Part shown: one piece after another, positions 19,685-28,472 of the stretch
Position numbering within the stretch: position 1 is the stretch's first letter
Layout of the letters: every line of letters starts with the position of its first letter
Source: Flavobacterium sp. NG2
GTDB lineage: Bacteria; Bacteroidota; Bacteroidia; Flavobacteriales; Flavobacteriaceae
Assembly (NCBI RefSeq): GCF_034119845.1
Contig: NZ_CP139420.1
Span: 1,342,001 to 1,406,000, forward strand
DNA length: 64,000 nt
Reading direction: 5' to 3'
Position numbers and translations under genes: made by a program
Notes under the pieces: generated by a model
Database searches by the model: none
What the model saw: only the letters and a program-made list of their open reading frames with translations
What the model was told of the DNA's origin: nothing

Positions 19685-19724
19685 AAATAGCCTATACTCT
19701 TTTTAGATATAGGCTATTTTCAAA
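19685..19724 (+). terminator. Hairpin between the binding-protein genes and the glycosidase genes
   Basis: A 12-bp stem AAATAGCCTATA / TATAGGCTATTT (19685-19696 with 19708-19719) is followed by TTTTC. The T-tract is short, so it may be a partial terminator or an mRNA-stabilising hairpin that separates high-level susCD expression from the enzymes. Confidence 0.6.
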
Positions 19725-19814
19725 ATTCAACGACTCATTAACATTTAACCATACACTAAATATCTCGTTTACAAAATTTTACAAACGAATAATTAGGTGT
19801 TAAATTTAAAATAA

Positions 19815-21278
19815 ATGAAAAATAATAGCTTAAAAATCATGGTATTGCTTTTTTCCTTTAGTGCTTTTGCTCAACAGCAATTGTCTAAAAAGGAACAGCA
19901 AGCTTATGTTATTAATGGAAAAAAAATAACTGTTTATACCACTGCAGATAGCACAAACTTAAGATTAGCTCATACTGACAATCTGGTTTTTACACCGGCA
20001 AAACAGCCACTTGAAACAGAGGTTTGTGTTTTTGTTGAGCCGTCAAAAACATTCCAAACTTTTTTAGGAATTGGTGGTGCCATAACTGATGCTAGTGCAG
20101 AAGTTTTTGCCAAACTAAACAAAGCCAAACAACAAGAATTATTAAATGCCTATTATGACAAAGAAAAAGGAATTGGATATTCTTTATTAAGAACAACCAT
20201 CCACAGTTCAGATTTCAGTAGTCATAGTCACACCTATATAAAAGAAGGTGATAAAGAATTGAAAACCTTCTCTATAGAGCATGACAAGCAATATCGCATT
20301 CCGATGATTAAGGAAGCTATAAAAACTGCTGGCGGAAAATTACTTACTTATGCTTCGCCATGGAGTCCACCTGCTTTTATGAAAAGCAATAACGATATGC
20401 TAAAAGGGGGTACATTGTTACCGGAATATTACCAAACTTGGGCTAACTACTACACTAAATTTATCAAGGCTTATGAAAAAGAAGGCGTACCAATTTGGGG
20501 GCTTACCATTCAAAATGAGCCAATGGCTCTTCAAATCTGGGAGTCTTGCATTTATAGTGCTGAGGCTGAAAGAGATTTTCTTAAAAATCATTTAGGGCCA
20601 ACCATGAAAAAAGAAGGTTTGGCAGATAAAAAAATTATTGTTTGGGATCATAACCGCGACTTGATGACTCACAGAGCCAATACTATTTTTTCTGATCCTG
20701 AAGCTTCAAAGTACGCTTGGGGAATTGGGTACCATTGGTATGAAAAATGGTCAGGTGGAACACAAATGTTTGACAATGTGAGAGCAGTGTATGAAGCTTT
20801 TCCATCAAAAAATATTTTATTCACCGAAGGATGTATCGAAAAATTTGATGCAAAAAAATACCAATACTGGCCTAATGCAGAGCGATACGGTACTGATATG
20901 ATTAATGATTTCAATAACGGAACGGTAGGTTGGACAGACTGGAATATTTTATTAGACCAAAACGGAGGTCCAAATCATGTAGGTAATTTATGTTTCGCAC
21001 CTATTCATGCTGATACTAACACGGGAGAATTAATCTATACTCCTTCTTATTACTATTTAGGTCATTTCTCTAAATTCATTCGTCCTAATGCCAAAAGAGT
21101 AAACTCGGCAGTTAGTAGAAGTAGTTTGTTAAGTACGTCTTTCCTTAATACTGATGGTAAAATGGTTACTGTAGTAATGAATCAATCTGATAAAAAAATC
21201 ACTTATAGTTTATTTGTTGGTTCTGAGAAAACGGTGCTAGAGATTCCAGCACATGCCATTCAAACTTTAATTTACTAA
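19815..21278 (+). CDS. Glycoside hydrolase family 30 (likely beta-1,6-glucanase / beta-glucosidase), first copy
   Basis: This is a GH30 retaining glycosidase of 487 aa with a Sec signal peptide ending in SAFAQQ. It therefore acts in the periplasm or outside the cell. The fold shows the GH30 marks GIGGAITDASAEVFAKL (about residues 82-98) and SPWSPPAFMK (about 182-191). The acid/base is Glu235 in TIQNEP and the nucleophile is Glu338 in LFTEGC. A short beta-sandwich domain closes the protein (about 415-487). GH30 enzymes in beta-glucan PULs cut beta-1,6-linked glucose, for example in pustulan or on laminarin branches (family knowledge). No lipobox is present, unlike the second copy. Confidence 0.88.
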   Translation: MKNNSLKIMVLLFSFSAFAQQQLSKKEQQAYVINGKKITVYTTADSTNLRLAHTDNLVFTPAKQPLETEVCVFVEPSKTFQTFLGIGGAITDASAEVFAKLNKAKQQELLNAYYDKEKGIGYSLLRTTIHSSDFSSHSHTYIKEGDKELKTFSIEHDKQYRIPMIKEAIKTAGGKLLTYASPWSPPAFMKSNNDMLKGGTLLPEYYQTWANYYTKFIKAYEKEGVPIWGLTIQNEPMALQIWESCIYSAEAERDFLKNHLGPTMKKEGLADKKIIVWDHNRDLMTHRANTIFSDPEASKYAWGIGYHWYEKWSGGTQMFDNVRAVYEAFPSKNILFTEGCIEKFDAKKYQYWPNAERYGTDMINDFNNGTVGWTDWNILLDQNGGPNHVGNLCFAPIHADTNTGELIYTPSYYYLGHFSKFIRPNAKRVNSAVSRSSLLSTSFLNTDGKMVTVVMNQSDKKITYSLFVGSEKTVLEIPAHAIQTLIY

Positions 21279-21289
21279 AAACTATCCAA

Positions 21290-22741
21290 ATGAATCAAAA
21301 TCTAAGTCTGTTGTTTAGAAAAACCTTATTTCTAGGAGTTATCCTTTTGCAAATAAACTGCTCATCTGCTAGTGATACTATCGTAGAGACTATCCCTCCT
21401 GTAACAATAACGAATGATGTTGATTTTTGGTTAACTAAAGGAGATCAAAGCGTAAAACTGAGCAAACAATCAGGAGTTTTGGGTTTTGGCAATAGTGTGA
21501 ATGGTTATGCCACTATCGAAGTAAATGAATCACAAAAATACCAAACCGTTGATGGATTTGGATACACACTAACAGGCGGAAGCGCTGAAGTGATTAACCA
21601 ACTAACGGCTATTAAGAAAAAAGAGCTTCTTCAAGAATTATTTGGTAACAATGACAATTCAATTGGGGTGAGTTATCTCCGACTTAGTATTGGTGCTTCA
21701 GACTTGAACTCCTCTCCATTTACGTATAATGATTTACCTAATGGAGAAACGGATTTGAGTTTATCAAAATTTAGTTTAGATCCTGACAGAATTGGGGTTA
21801 TTGCACTGTTAAAAGAAATTCTATTGATTAATCCAACTATTAAAATAATAGCGACCCCTTGGTCTGCCCCTGTTTGGATGAAAGATAATGCTAGTTTTAT
21901 TGGAGGTCATTTGCAAACAAAATATTACGAGGTATATGCCCAATACTTTGTAAAATACATTCAACAAATGAAAGCCGAGGGTATAACCATAGATGCTGTT
22001 ACACCTCAAAACGAACCTTTGCACGGCGGTAATAATCCGAGCATGGAGATGTCTGCGTTAGAACAGACCAATTTTATAAAAAACAATTTAGGGCCTGCTT
22101 TTAGGGCAGCAAATATTAATACAAAAATTATTGCTTACGATCACAATTGTGATACGATTCAATATGCTACTGCAGTGCTGAGTGATACAAGCGCATCCAC
22201 TTTTGTAGATGGAACGGCTTTTCACTTATACGCTGGTGACATTAGTGCCTTAACTGCGCTTCACGATGCGTTTCCTGCTAAGAATGTATATTTCACGGAA
22301 CAATTCACCGCTTCCAATGGCGATTTTAAAGGGGATTTAAAATGGCATTTAAAAAATGTGATTATTGGTTCTATGCGTAATTGGAGCAAAAATGCATTGG
22401 AATGGAATTTAGCCAATTCGCGCACTTTTGGTCCACATACGCCTGGCGGCTGTACCACATGCAAAGGAGCTTTGACAATACATTCTAGCGAAAACTTTGA
22501 ACGCAATGTGGCTTATTACATTATTGCTCATGCCTCAAAATTTGTTCCTGCTGGTTCTATCAGAATAGGTAGCAATGTAAGTGGAAACTTAAACAATGTA
22601 GCTTTTCTCACGCCTACAGGAAAAAAAGTGCTACTAGTAGAAAATGACGGGACTACCACTGAGGTATTTAATATTAAGTCTAATGGAAAATGGATTACCA
22701 CTTCCTTAGATGGGGGTTCAGTAGGCACTTACACTTGGTGA
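21290..22741 (+). CDS. Glycoside hydrolase family 30 lipoprotein (likely beta-1,6-glucanase), second copy
   Basis: This is a second GH30 enzyme (483 aa), lipid-anchored through Cys24 (lipobox QINC), so probably at the outer membrane. Family motifs are GFGYTLTGGSAEVI (about residues 92-105) and TPWSAPVWMK (about 190-199). The acid/base is Glu242 in PQNEP and the nucleophile is Glu337 in YFTEQF. It starts 11 nt after the first GH30. The two proteins share the fold and motifs but are clearly diverged, so they may divide endo- and exo-activity, or surface and periplasmic work, on beta-1,6-glucan. That split is an inference. Confidence 0.87.
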   Translation: MNQNLSLLFRKTLFLGVILLQINCSSASDTIVETIPPVTITNDVDFWLTKGDQSVKLSKQSGVLGFGNSVNGYATIEVNESQKYQTVDGFGYTLTGGSAEVINQLTAIKKKELLQELFGNNDNSIGVSYLRLSIGASDLNSSPFTYNDLPNGETDLSLSKFSLDPDRIGVIALLKEILLINPTIKIIATPWSAPVWMKDNASFIGGHLQTKYYEVYAQYFVKYIQQMKAEGITIDAVTPQNEPLHGGNNPSMEMSALEQTNFIKNNLGPAFRAANINTKIIAYDHNCDTIQYATAVLSDTSASTFVDGTAFHLYAGDISALTALHDAFPAKNVYFTEQFTASNGDFKGDLKWHLKNVIIGSMRNWSKNALEWNLANSRTFGPHTPGGCTTCKGALTIHSSENFERNVAYYIIAHASKFVPAGSIRIGSNVSGNLNNVAFLTPTGKKVLLVENDGTTTEVFNIKSNGKWITTSLDGGSVGTYTW

Positions 22742-22772
22742 TGACATGGCAACCACAATAAATTAAAAAAAA

Positions 22773-24515
22773 ATGAAGAAATTAACTTTATTCATATCCA
22801 TATTCCTTTCAATTAGCTCTTTTGGTCAAGGTTTCTTGCACCGAAAGGGGCAAAATATCGTAGATGGAAATGAGCAAAATATAATTCTGAGAGGCCTAGG
22901 TTTAGGAGGCTGGATGGTTCAAGAAGGCTATATGCTGAAGACCGATAAATTTGCCGGACCACAATATGCTATCAAACAAAAAATTGCCGATTTAATTGGT
23001 GAAAAAGCTACTGATGATTTCTATAAAGCGTACAAAGAAAATGGGATTACAAAAAGAGATTTCGATTCGCTAGCAGCTTGGGGATTTAACTCTGTTCGAT
23101 TGCCTATGCATTATAATCTCTATACTTTACCAATCGAACAGGAAAAAGTAGCAGGAGTAAACACCTGGCTTGAAGAGGGGTTTACCATGACAGATAATCT
23201 ATTGAAATGGTGTGAAGCTAATAAACTCTATTTGATTTTAGACCTTCATGCTGCTCCCGGAGGTCAAGGAAAAGATGCTAATATATCGGATTACGACACC
23301 ACTAAACCTTCTTTATGGGAAAGCAAAGCCAATCAAAATAAAATGATTGCTTTTTGGAAAAAAGTAGCCCTTCGTTATAAAGATAATCCATGGATTGGGG
23401 GGTATGACATTATCAATGAACCCAATTGGAACTTTACAGGAACCAATGATAATGGATGCGATGAAACGTCAAATGCACCTTTAAGAGCGCTTCAACTTAA
23501 TATTACAAAGGCAATAAGAGAAGTCGACACGAATCATATAATTTTTATTGAGGGTAATTGCTGGGGAAATAATTACAATGGAATCTTTCCGCTTTGGGAT
23601 GATAATATGGCATTAAGTTTTCATAAATATTGGAATTACAACAATCAAAAAGCTATTCAAAAAATGCTGGATTACCGAGCGCAATATAACGTTCCAATCT
23701 GGTTGGGAGAAAGTGGCGAAAATTCGAATGTATGGTTCAAAGAGGCTATTTCATTAGTAGAATCAAATAATATTGGATGGGCTTTTTGGCCAATGAAGAA
23801 AATAGAAAATACAGCGGGAATTACATCAGTGACTAAAACCCCTGATTATGAAGTCCTATTGCAATACTGGAAAAATGGTGGTGAGAAACCGAGTCCAGAT
23901 TTTGCTAAAAATGCCTTGATGCAAATGGCGGATAATTACAAAATGGAAAACCTAACCATCAAGCGTGATGTTATTGACGCGATGTTCAGGCAAGTCCAAA
24001 CAAATGAAACCAAAGCTTATAAAAAACATATTTTACCAGCTAAAGTATTTGCTACGGACTATGATTTGGGTACCAATGGCTTTGCTTATTTCGATAAAGA
24101 TGTAGCCAATTACAAAGTAGATACTGGAATTTTTGAAGCTTGGAATAAAGGAGATACCATGCGAAATGATGGCGTTGATATTTTGCCTTCTACCGATGAA
24201 GTTTCAAATGGCTTTCAAGTTTCTTTTATCGAAAACGGTGAGTGGCTGCAATACACAGTAGAATCAAAAACAGCTGATACTTATGATGTTGCCATTCGCT
24301 ATTCAAATGCAAAAAAAGATGGGAAATTATTTTTTGAAATAAATAACAAAAGGAAATCAAGTATAATATTACCCGCCACAGCGAGCGATTCTATATGGAA
24401 GACAGTAATAATCCAAGATGCACAACTAAATAAAGGAGTAAATAAAATCAAAGTTGTTTTTGAAAAAGGAGGTTTCAATCTAAACTACTTTGATTTTATA
24501 AAAGACAAAAAATAA
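22773..24515 (+). CDS. Glycoside hydrolase family 5 (beta-glucanase) with C-terminal CBM6-like domain
   Basis: This is a GH5 retaining beta-glucanase (580 aa) with a signal peptide ending in SSFGQ. The catalytic TIM barrel covers about residues 20-390. The acid/base is Glu216 in IINEPNW and the nucleophile is Glu313 in WLGESGE. Supporting motifs are GLGLGGWMVQEGYM and NSVRLPMHYN. About residues 415-578 form a beta-sandwich with CBM6-type features (NGEWLQYTV, DTYDVAIRYS, NLNYFDF). The subfamily cannot be read by eye; related enzymes act on beta-1,3-, beta-1,4- or beta-1,6-glucans. It lies 31 nt after the second GH30. Confidence 0.88.
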   Translation: MKKLTLFISIFLSISSFGQGFLHRKGQNIVDGNEQNIILRGLGLGGWMVQEGYMLKTDKFAGPQYAIKQKIADLIGEKATDDFYKAYKENGITKRDFDSLAAWGFNSVRLPMHYNLYTLPIEQEKVAGVNTWLEEGFTMTDNLLKWCEANKLYLILDLHAAPGGQGKDANISDYDTTKPSLWESKANQNKMIAFWKKVALRYKDNPWIGGYDIINEPNWNFTGTNDNGCDETSNAPLRALQLNITKAIREVDTNHIIFIEGNCWGNNYNGIFPLWDDNMALSFHKYWNYNNQKAIQKMLDYRAQYNVPIWLGESGENSNVWFKEAISLVESNNIGWAFWPMKKIENTAGITSVTKTPDYEVLLQYWKNGGEKPSPDFAKNALMQMADNYKMENLTIKRDVIDAMFRQVQTNETKAYKKHILPAKVFATDYDLGTNGFAYFDKDVANYKVDTGIFEAWNKGDTMRNDGVDILPSTDEVSNGFQVSFIENGEWLQYTVESKTADTYDVAIRYSNAKKDGKLFFEINNKRKSSIILPATASDSIWKTVIIQDAQLNKGVNKIKVVFEKGGFNLNYFDFIKDKK

Positions 24516-24569
24516 TATTACAGGTTTTAACTCAACAAATAAGAATAACAACAAAATAAAAACATTTAA

Positions 24570-25637
24570 ATGAAAAATTTTGCCAAAAGAATTATATCGT
24601 TAACCCTAGTGTTACTTTATACACTACAGTCTTGTAGTAGTAGCGGAGACTCTACTGATGATGCTGCTTTGCTAACACCATCAAATTTGTCCATTAGTGC
24701 TACTGTTGTTGGGGCAACTACAGCTAATCCAAATGGGGATGGTAGTGGAATAGTGAATTTTAAAATCTCGGCTAACAATGCTACTTCATATAAAATTTTG
24801 GTAGATGGAAAAACCGTAGAACAAACAACAACTGATTATTCACATACTTTCACAACTTCTGGAACCAATACGTATGTCATTTATGTTTCAGCCTATAATG
24901 GAACGAATTTCATTAGTAGCAGTACTACGGTTGCCGTTACAGTTGCATCAAAATTAGTTTGGTCAGAGGAATTCAACGTTGATGGCGCGCCTAACAGTGC
25001 TATTTGGGGATATGATTTAGGTGACGGAAATGGTTGGGGTAATAACGAATCTCAATATTATACTTCTAGACCTGAAAATATCATTGTTCAAAATGGTGTT
25101 TTAAAAATTAAAACCATTAAAGAAAGCTATATGGGAAGTAGTTATACTTCTGCCCGATTAAAATCACAAGGGAAATTTTCTTTTAAATATGGTAAGATAG
25201 AATTTAGAGCTAAACTACCTGAAGGTAAAGGAACATGGCCTGCACTATGGATGTTAGGTGATAATATTGGAACTGTTGGTTGGCCGGCTTGTGGTGAAAT
25301 CGATGTGATGGAGCATGTAGGGAATAGTTTGAATAAGATTCATGGTTCTTTGCACTCACCAGGACGTTTTGGAAATACTCCGGATACGGCTACAACATTA
25401 ATTGAAAATGCGACCACTGAGTTTCATATTTACAGCGCTGATTGGACTGCGAATTATATTAAATTTTATGTTGACAACAAGCTGTTCTATACTTTCACAA
25501 ATTCAAGTAGTTTTCCTTTCAATCAGAATTTCTTCTTGATTCTTAACACGGCCATCGGTGGAAATTTTGGTGGAGCAATTGATCCTAATTTCACTTCATC
25601 AACTTTTGAAATTGATTATATCCGAATTTTTAATTAA
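24570..25637 (+). CDS. Glycoside hydrolase family 16 lipoprotein (laminarinase-like endo-beta-1,3-glucanase)
   Basis: This is a GH16 endo-glucanase of 355 aa, anchored through lipobox Cys22 (LQSC). An N-terminal PKD/Ig-like domain (about residues 35-125) precedes the catalytic beta-jelly roll (about 128-355). The GH16 signature ExDxxE is Glu243-Asp245-Glu248 in GEIDVMEHVG. The methionine bulge in this motif is typical of laminarinases. The LWSEEFNVDG-like start (LVWSEEFNVDG) and GTWPALWML also match laminarinases. As a surface lipoprotein it would make the first cuts in the polysaccharide backbone. It is followed after 123 nt by the GH3 gene. Confidence 0.92.
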   Translation: MKNFAKRIISLTLVLLYTLQSCSSSGDSTDDAALLTPSNLSISATVVGATTANPNGDGSGIVNFKISANNATSYKILVDGKTVEQTTTDYSHTFTTSGTNTYVIYVSAYNGTNFISSSTTVAVTVASKLVWSEEFNVDGAPNSAIWGYDLGDGNGWGNNESQYYTSRPENIIVQNGVLKIKTIKESYMGSSYTSARLKSQGKFSFKYGKIEFRAKLPEGKGTWPALWMLGDNIGTVGWPACGEIDVMEHVGNSLNKIHGSLHSPGRFGNTPDTATTLIENATTEFHIYSADWTANYIKFYVDNKLFYTFTNSSSFPFNQNFFLILNTAIGGNFGGAIDPNFTSSTFEIDYIRIFN

Positions 25638-25760
25638 AGTTTTTTTGCCAGTTTTAGCACAGCTTAATCTGCAAAAACAACAAATGCTATTCAACTACTT
25701 CAGAAAAATGGTTGTACAGAAAGCTACATTTTAAAAACAGAAAGAATAAATTTCACTACT

Positions 25761-27986
25761 ATGAAAAGAAAAATAACGGTTGGTTTTTTAATGCTCTCTT
25801 TTTTTGCTTTTTCGCAACAAAATACGATTGATCAAAAGGTAAATGCCTTATTGAAAAAAATGACCATTGAGGAAAAAATAGGACAACTGAATCAATACAC
25901 AGGTGACAACCAAGCCACTGGACCCATCACCATAAACCCGAATAAGGAAGCCGAAATTAAACAAGGCTTAATAGGTTCTATGTTGAATGTTTTGGGAACA
26001 AAATACACCCGACAGTATCAGGAACTGGCTATGCAATCCAGACTTAAAATTCCTTTGCTTTTTGCTCAGGATGTTATACATGGGTACAAAACATCCTTCC
26101 CTATTCCACTGGCAGAGGCAGCGAGCTGGGATTTAGCAGCTATGGAACTGTCTGCAAGAGTGGCTGCAACTCAGGCAGCCGCTTCAGGAATTCATTGGAC
26201 ATTTGCTCCTATGGTTGATATTGGCAGAGATCCTCGTTGGGGACGCGTGATGGAAGGTGCTGGAGAAGATACCTATTTAGGTTCAAGAATTGCTGCGGCA
26301 CGAGTAAAAGGAATTCAAGGAAAATTAGGCGATGTCAATTCGGTACTGGCCTGTGTGAAACATTTTGCGGCTTATGGAGCTGCTATTGGCGGTAGAGATT
26401 ACAACTCGGTTGATATGAGTGAGCGAATGTTATGGGAAACTTATTTACCTCCTTTCAAATCGGCTTTGGATGCTGGGGCAGCTACCTTTATGAATTCGTT
26501 TAATGATCTCAACGGAATTCCTGCTACTGGAAATAAATACTTGCAGAGAGACATCCTGAAAGGAAAATGGAACTTTCAAGGATTTGTGGTTTCAGACTGG
26601 GGTTCTATTGGCGAAATGGTAGCTCATGGATATGTGAAAGACAATAAGGAAGCGGCTTTGTCAGCCATTACAGCCGGAAGCGACATGGATATGGAAAGTA
26701 ACGCTTACCGATATAATTTGGCACAATTGGTTAAAGAAAACAAAGTTTCAATTACTCTTATTGATGATGCTGTAAGAAGAATTCTGCGCAAAAAATTTGA
26801 GTTGGGTTTATTTGAAGACCCCTATAAATATTGTAATACCGAAAGAGAGCAACGCGAATTGAACAATCCTGAGCACAGAAAAATTGCCAGAGAAGTTGCT
26901 GCCAAAAGTATTGTTCTTTTGAAAAATGAAAACGACTTATTGCCTATTGCCAAAAGCACAAAAAAAATTGCTTTTATAGGTCCAATGGTCAAAGAGCACA
27001 AAGCCAATATGGGGTTTTGGGCGGTAGATTTACCCGAAGTTGATTATAATAAAGAGATTGTTTCACAGTGGGAAGGACTAAAAAACAAAGTAGGTAAAAA
27101 CGCGGAACTTTTGTATGCCAAAGGTTGTGAAATCGATGATAATAACAAAGAAGGCTTTGCCGAAGCTGTGGCGACTGCCATGAAAGCAGACGTTGTGATT
27201 TTAAGTATTGGTGAACGATGGGATATGAGTGGCGAAGCCAAAAGCCGTTCCAATATTCATTTGCCTGGAGTTCAAGAAGAATTAGTCAAAGCAATTCAGG
27301 CAACAGGAAAGCCAGTGGTGGTTTTGATAAACGCTGGAAGACCGTTGGTGTTCAATTGGACTGCTGATAGTGTTCCAGCCATTCTTTATACTTGGTGGTT
27401 GGGTAGCGAAGCTGGAAATGCAATTGCCGATGTTTTATTTGGTGATTACAATCCTTCGGCTAAGTTACCGATGACTTTCCCAAGAGATGAAGGTCAAATT
27501 CCTATTTATTACAATCATTTTAATACAGGAAGACCCGCACCAAACGACACTGCAACGCATTATGTTTCTGCTTATATCGATTTGAAAAATAGTCCTAAAT
27601 TTCCTTTTGGTTTTGGATTGAGCTATACGCAATTTGAGTATTCTAATTTGAAGTTGTCTCAAACAAAGATGAAAAAGAATGAAACAATCGAACTAGCATT
27701 CCAATTAAAAAATACAGGAAAAGTTGCTGGAGAAGAAGTTGTTCAACTCTATTTGAGAGATAAAGTAGGATCGGTAGTAAGACCCGTTATCGAACTCAAA
27801 GATTTCCAAAAAATTAAATTAAATCCAGGAGAAACAAAAACAATCCGTTTTAGTATCAACAAAGAAAAATTATCCTTCTACGGTAAAGATTTGAATTGGA
27901 TAGCTGAACCTGGCGATTTTGATTTAATGATTGGTTCGTCGTCAACAGATATTAGATTAAAAACTATTTTTGAGCTAATTGAATAA
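25761..27986 (+). CDS. bglX: Glycoside hydrolase family 3 beta-glucosidase
   Basis: This periplasmic exo-beta-glucosidase (741 aa) finishes breakdown of imported gluco-oligosaccharides to glucose. A signal peptide ends near FFAFSQQ. The GH3 N-terminal barrel holds the nucleophile Asp279 in VVSDWGS, with KHFAAYG and GRDPRWGRVMEGAGED nearby. The GH3 C-terminal domain follows (about 395-620), and then a fibronectin-III-like domain (about 650-735, AGEEVVQLYLRD). It is the last gene of the PUL. A clear terminator lies 32 nt after its stop and has been invaded by an insertion sequence. Confidence 0.93.
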   Translation: MKRKITVGFLMLSFFAFSQQNTIDQKVNALLKKMTIEEKIGQLNQYTGDNQATGPITINPNKEAEIKQGLIGSMLNVLGTKYTRQYQELAMQSRLKIPLLFAQDVIHGYKTSFPIPLAEAASWDLAAMELSARVAATQAAASGIHWTFAPMVDIGRDPRWGRVMEGAGEDTYLGSRIAAARVKGIQGKLGDVNSVLACVKHFAAYGAAIGGRDYNSVDMSERMLWETYLPPFKSALDAGAATFMNSFNDLNGIPATGNKYLQRDILKGKWNFQGFVVSDWGSIGEMVAHGYVKDNKEAALSAITAGSDMDMESNAYRYNLAQLVKENKVSITLIDDAVRRILRKKFELGLFEDPYKYCNTEREQRELNNPEHRKIAREVAAKSIVLLKNENDLLPIAKSTKKIAFIGPMVKEHKANMGFWAVDLPEVDYNKEIVSQWEGLKNKVGKNAELLYAKGCEIDDNNKEGFAEAVATAMKADVVILSIGERWDMSGEAKSRSNIHLPGVQEELVKAIQATGKPVVVLINAGRPLVFNWTADSVPAILYTWWLGSEAGNAIADVLFGDYNPSAKLPMTFPRDEGQIPIYYNHFNTGRPAPNDTATHYVSAYIDLKNSPKFPFGFGLSYTQFEYSNLKLSQTKMKKNETIELAFQLKNTGKVAGEEVVQLYLRDKVGSVVRPVIELKDFQKIKLNPGETKTIRFSINKEKLSFYGKDLNWIAEPGDFDLMIGSSSTDIRLKTIFELIE

Positions 27987-28017
27987 AATAAATATTGATT
28001 ATTCTCTTTTGTTTCTA

Positions 28018-28044
28018 CTCCATTATTCGTAATGGAGTTTTTCT
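28018..28044 (+). terminator. Terminator of the PUL enzyme operon, interrupted by an IS
   Basis: The stem CTCCATTA / TAATGGAG (28018-28025 with 28030-28037) has a TTCG tetraloop and is followed by TTTTTCT. The T-tract is exactly where the insertion sequence begins, and its last 8 bp form the left target duplication. Confidence 0.85.
28037..28044 (+). repeat. Target-site duplication, left copy
   Basis: GTTTTTCT directly abuts the left inverted repeat. The same 8 bases abut the right inverted repeat at 29473-29480. Eight-bp duplications are the usual product of ISL3-family transposition (family knowledge). Confidence 0.85.
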
Positions 28045-28069
28045 GGATCAAGTCAAAAAGTTGTGGGGA
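28045..28069 (+). repeat. Left terminal inverted repeat of the IS
   Basis: This is the 25-bp left end. It shares GGATCAA, an A-run and TGTGG with the right end in the same register. Confidence 0.75.
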
Positions 28070-28103
28070 AATATTAAATTTCGATATTTGTGTTTTAAAT
28101 TAA

Positions 28104-28472
28104 ATGCAAATGAAAGATTCCTTAGTTGAACTTCTCAAGTTATTGTTGCCAGAAATTATCGTTGATTATTTTGAACTTACTTCTTATGAAAAAGGTGAAG
28201 AAATTCTTCATTTATACTTAAAAGAGATTAATTCGATTCCAAAAGAATACCGTCAAAACAAATTAAGTTCAAAAGGTTTTTTTGATGAGATAACTGTTCA
28301 AGATTTTCCAATACGTGGACATCAAGTGTACCTACACATTACTCGTAGAAGATGGCTTAACGAAGATACTGGACAAGTTGTATTTAGAGATTGGAATTTA
28401 GTAGCAGACGGAACTCGGGTAACACAGGAGTTTGCGTCTTTTTTAAAAGAAATCAATAGATTCAAAGCCTAA
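28104..28472 (+). CDS. ISAon1-family transposase, N-terminal region
   Basis: This 122-aa frame matches the separate N-terminal region known from ISAon1-type transposases (EFASFLKEINRF end, ITRRRWL in the middle). It probably forms the DNA-binding part. It stops at 28472. The catalytic part lies in the +1 (equivalently -2) frame, which opens at 28447, so the frames overlap by 26 nt. The overlap contains AAAAG, where a +1 slip from AAA to AAG is conceivable. A fused protein by programmed frameshift or a simple inactivating indel would both explain this. Confidence 0.75.
   Translation: MQMKDSLVELLKLLLPEIIVDYFELTSYEKGEEILHLYLKEINSIPKEYRQNKLSSKGFFDEITVQDFPIRGHQVYLHITRRRWLNEDTGQVVFRDWNLVADGTRVTQEFASFLKEINRFKA

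Noticed and set aside
25638..25760. Gene fragment between the GH16 and GH3 genes
   Set aside because: The 123 nt look slightly coding-like in places but give no recognisable protein and contain stops.
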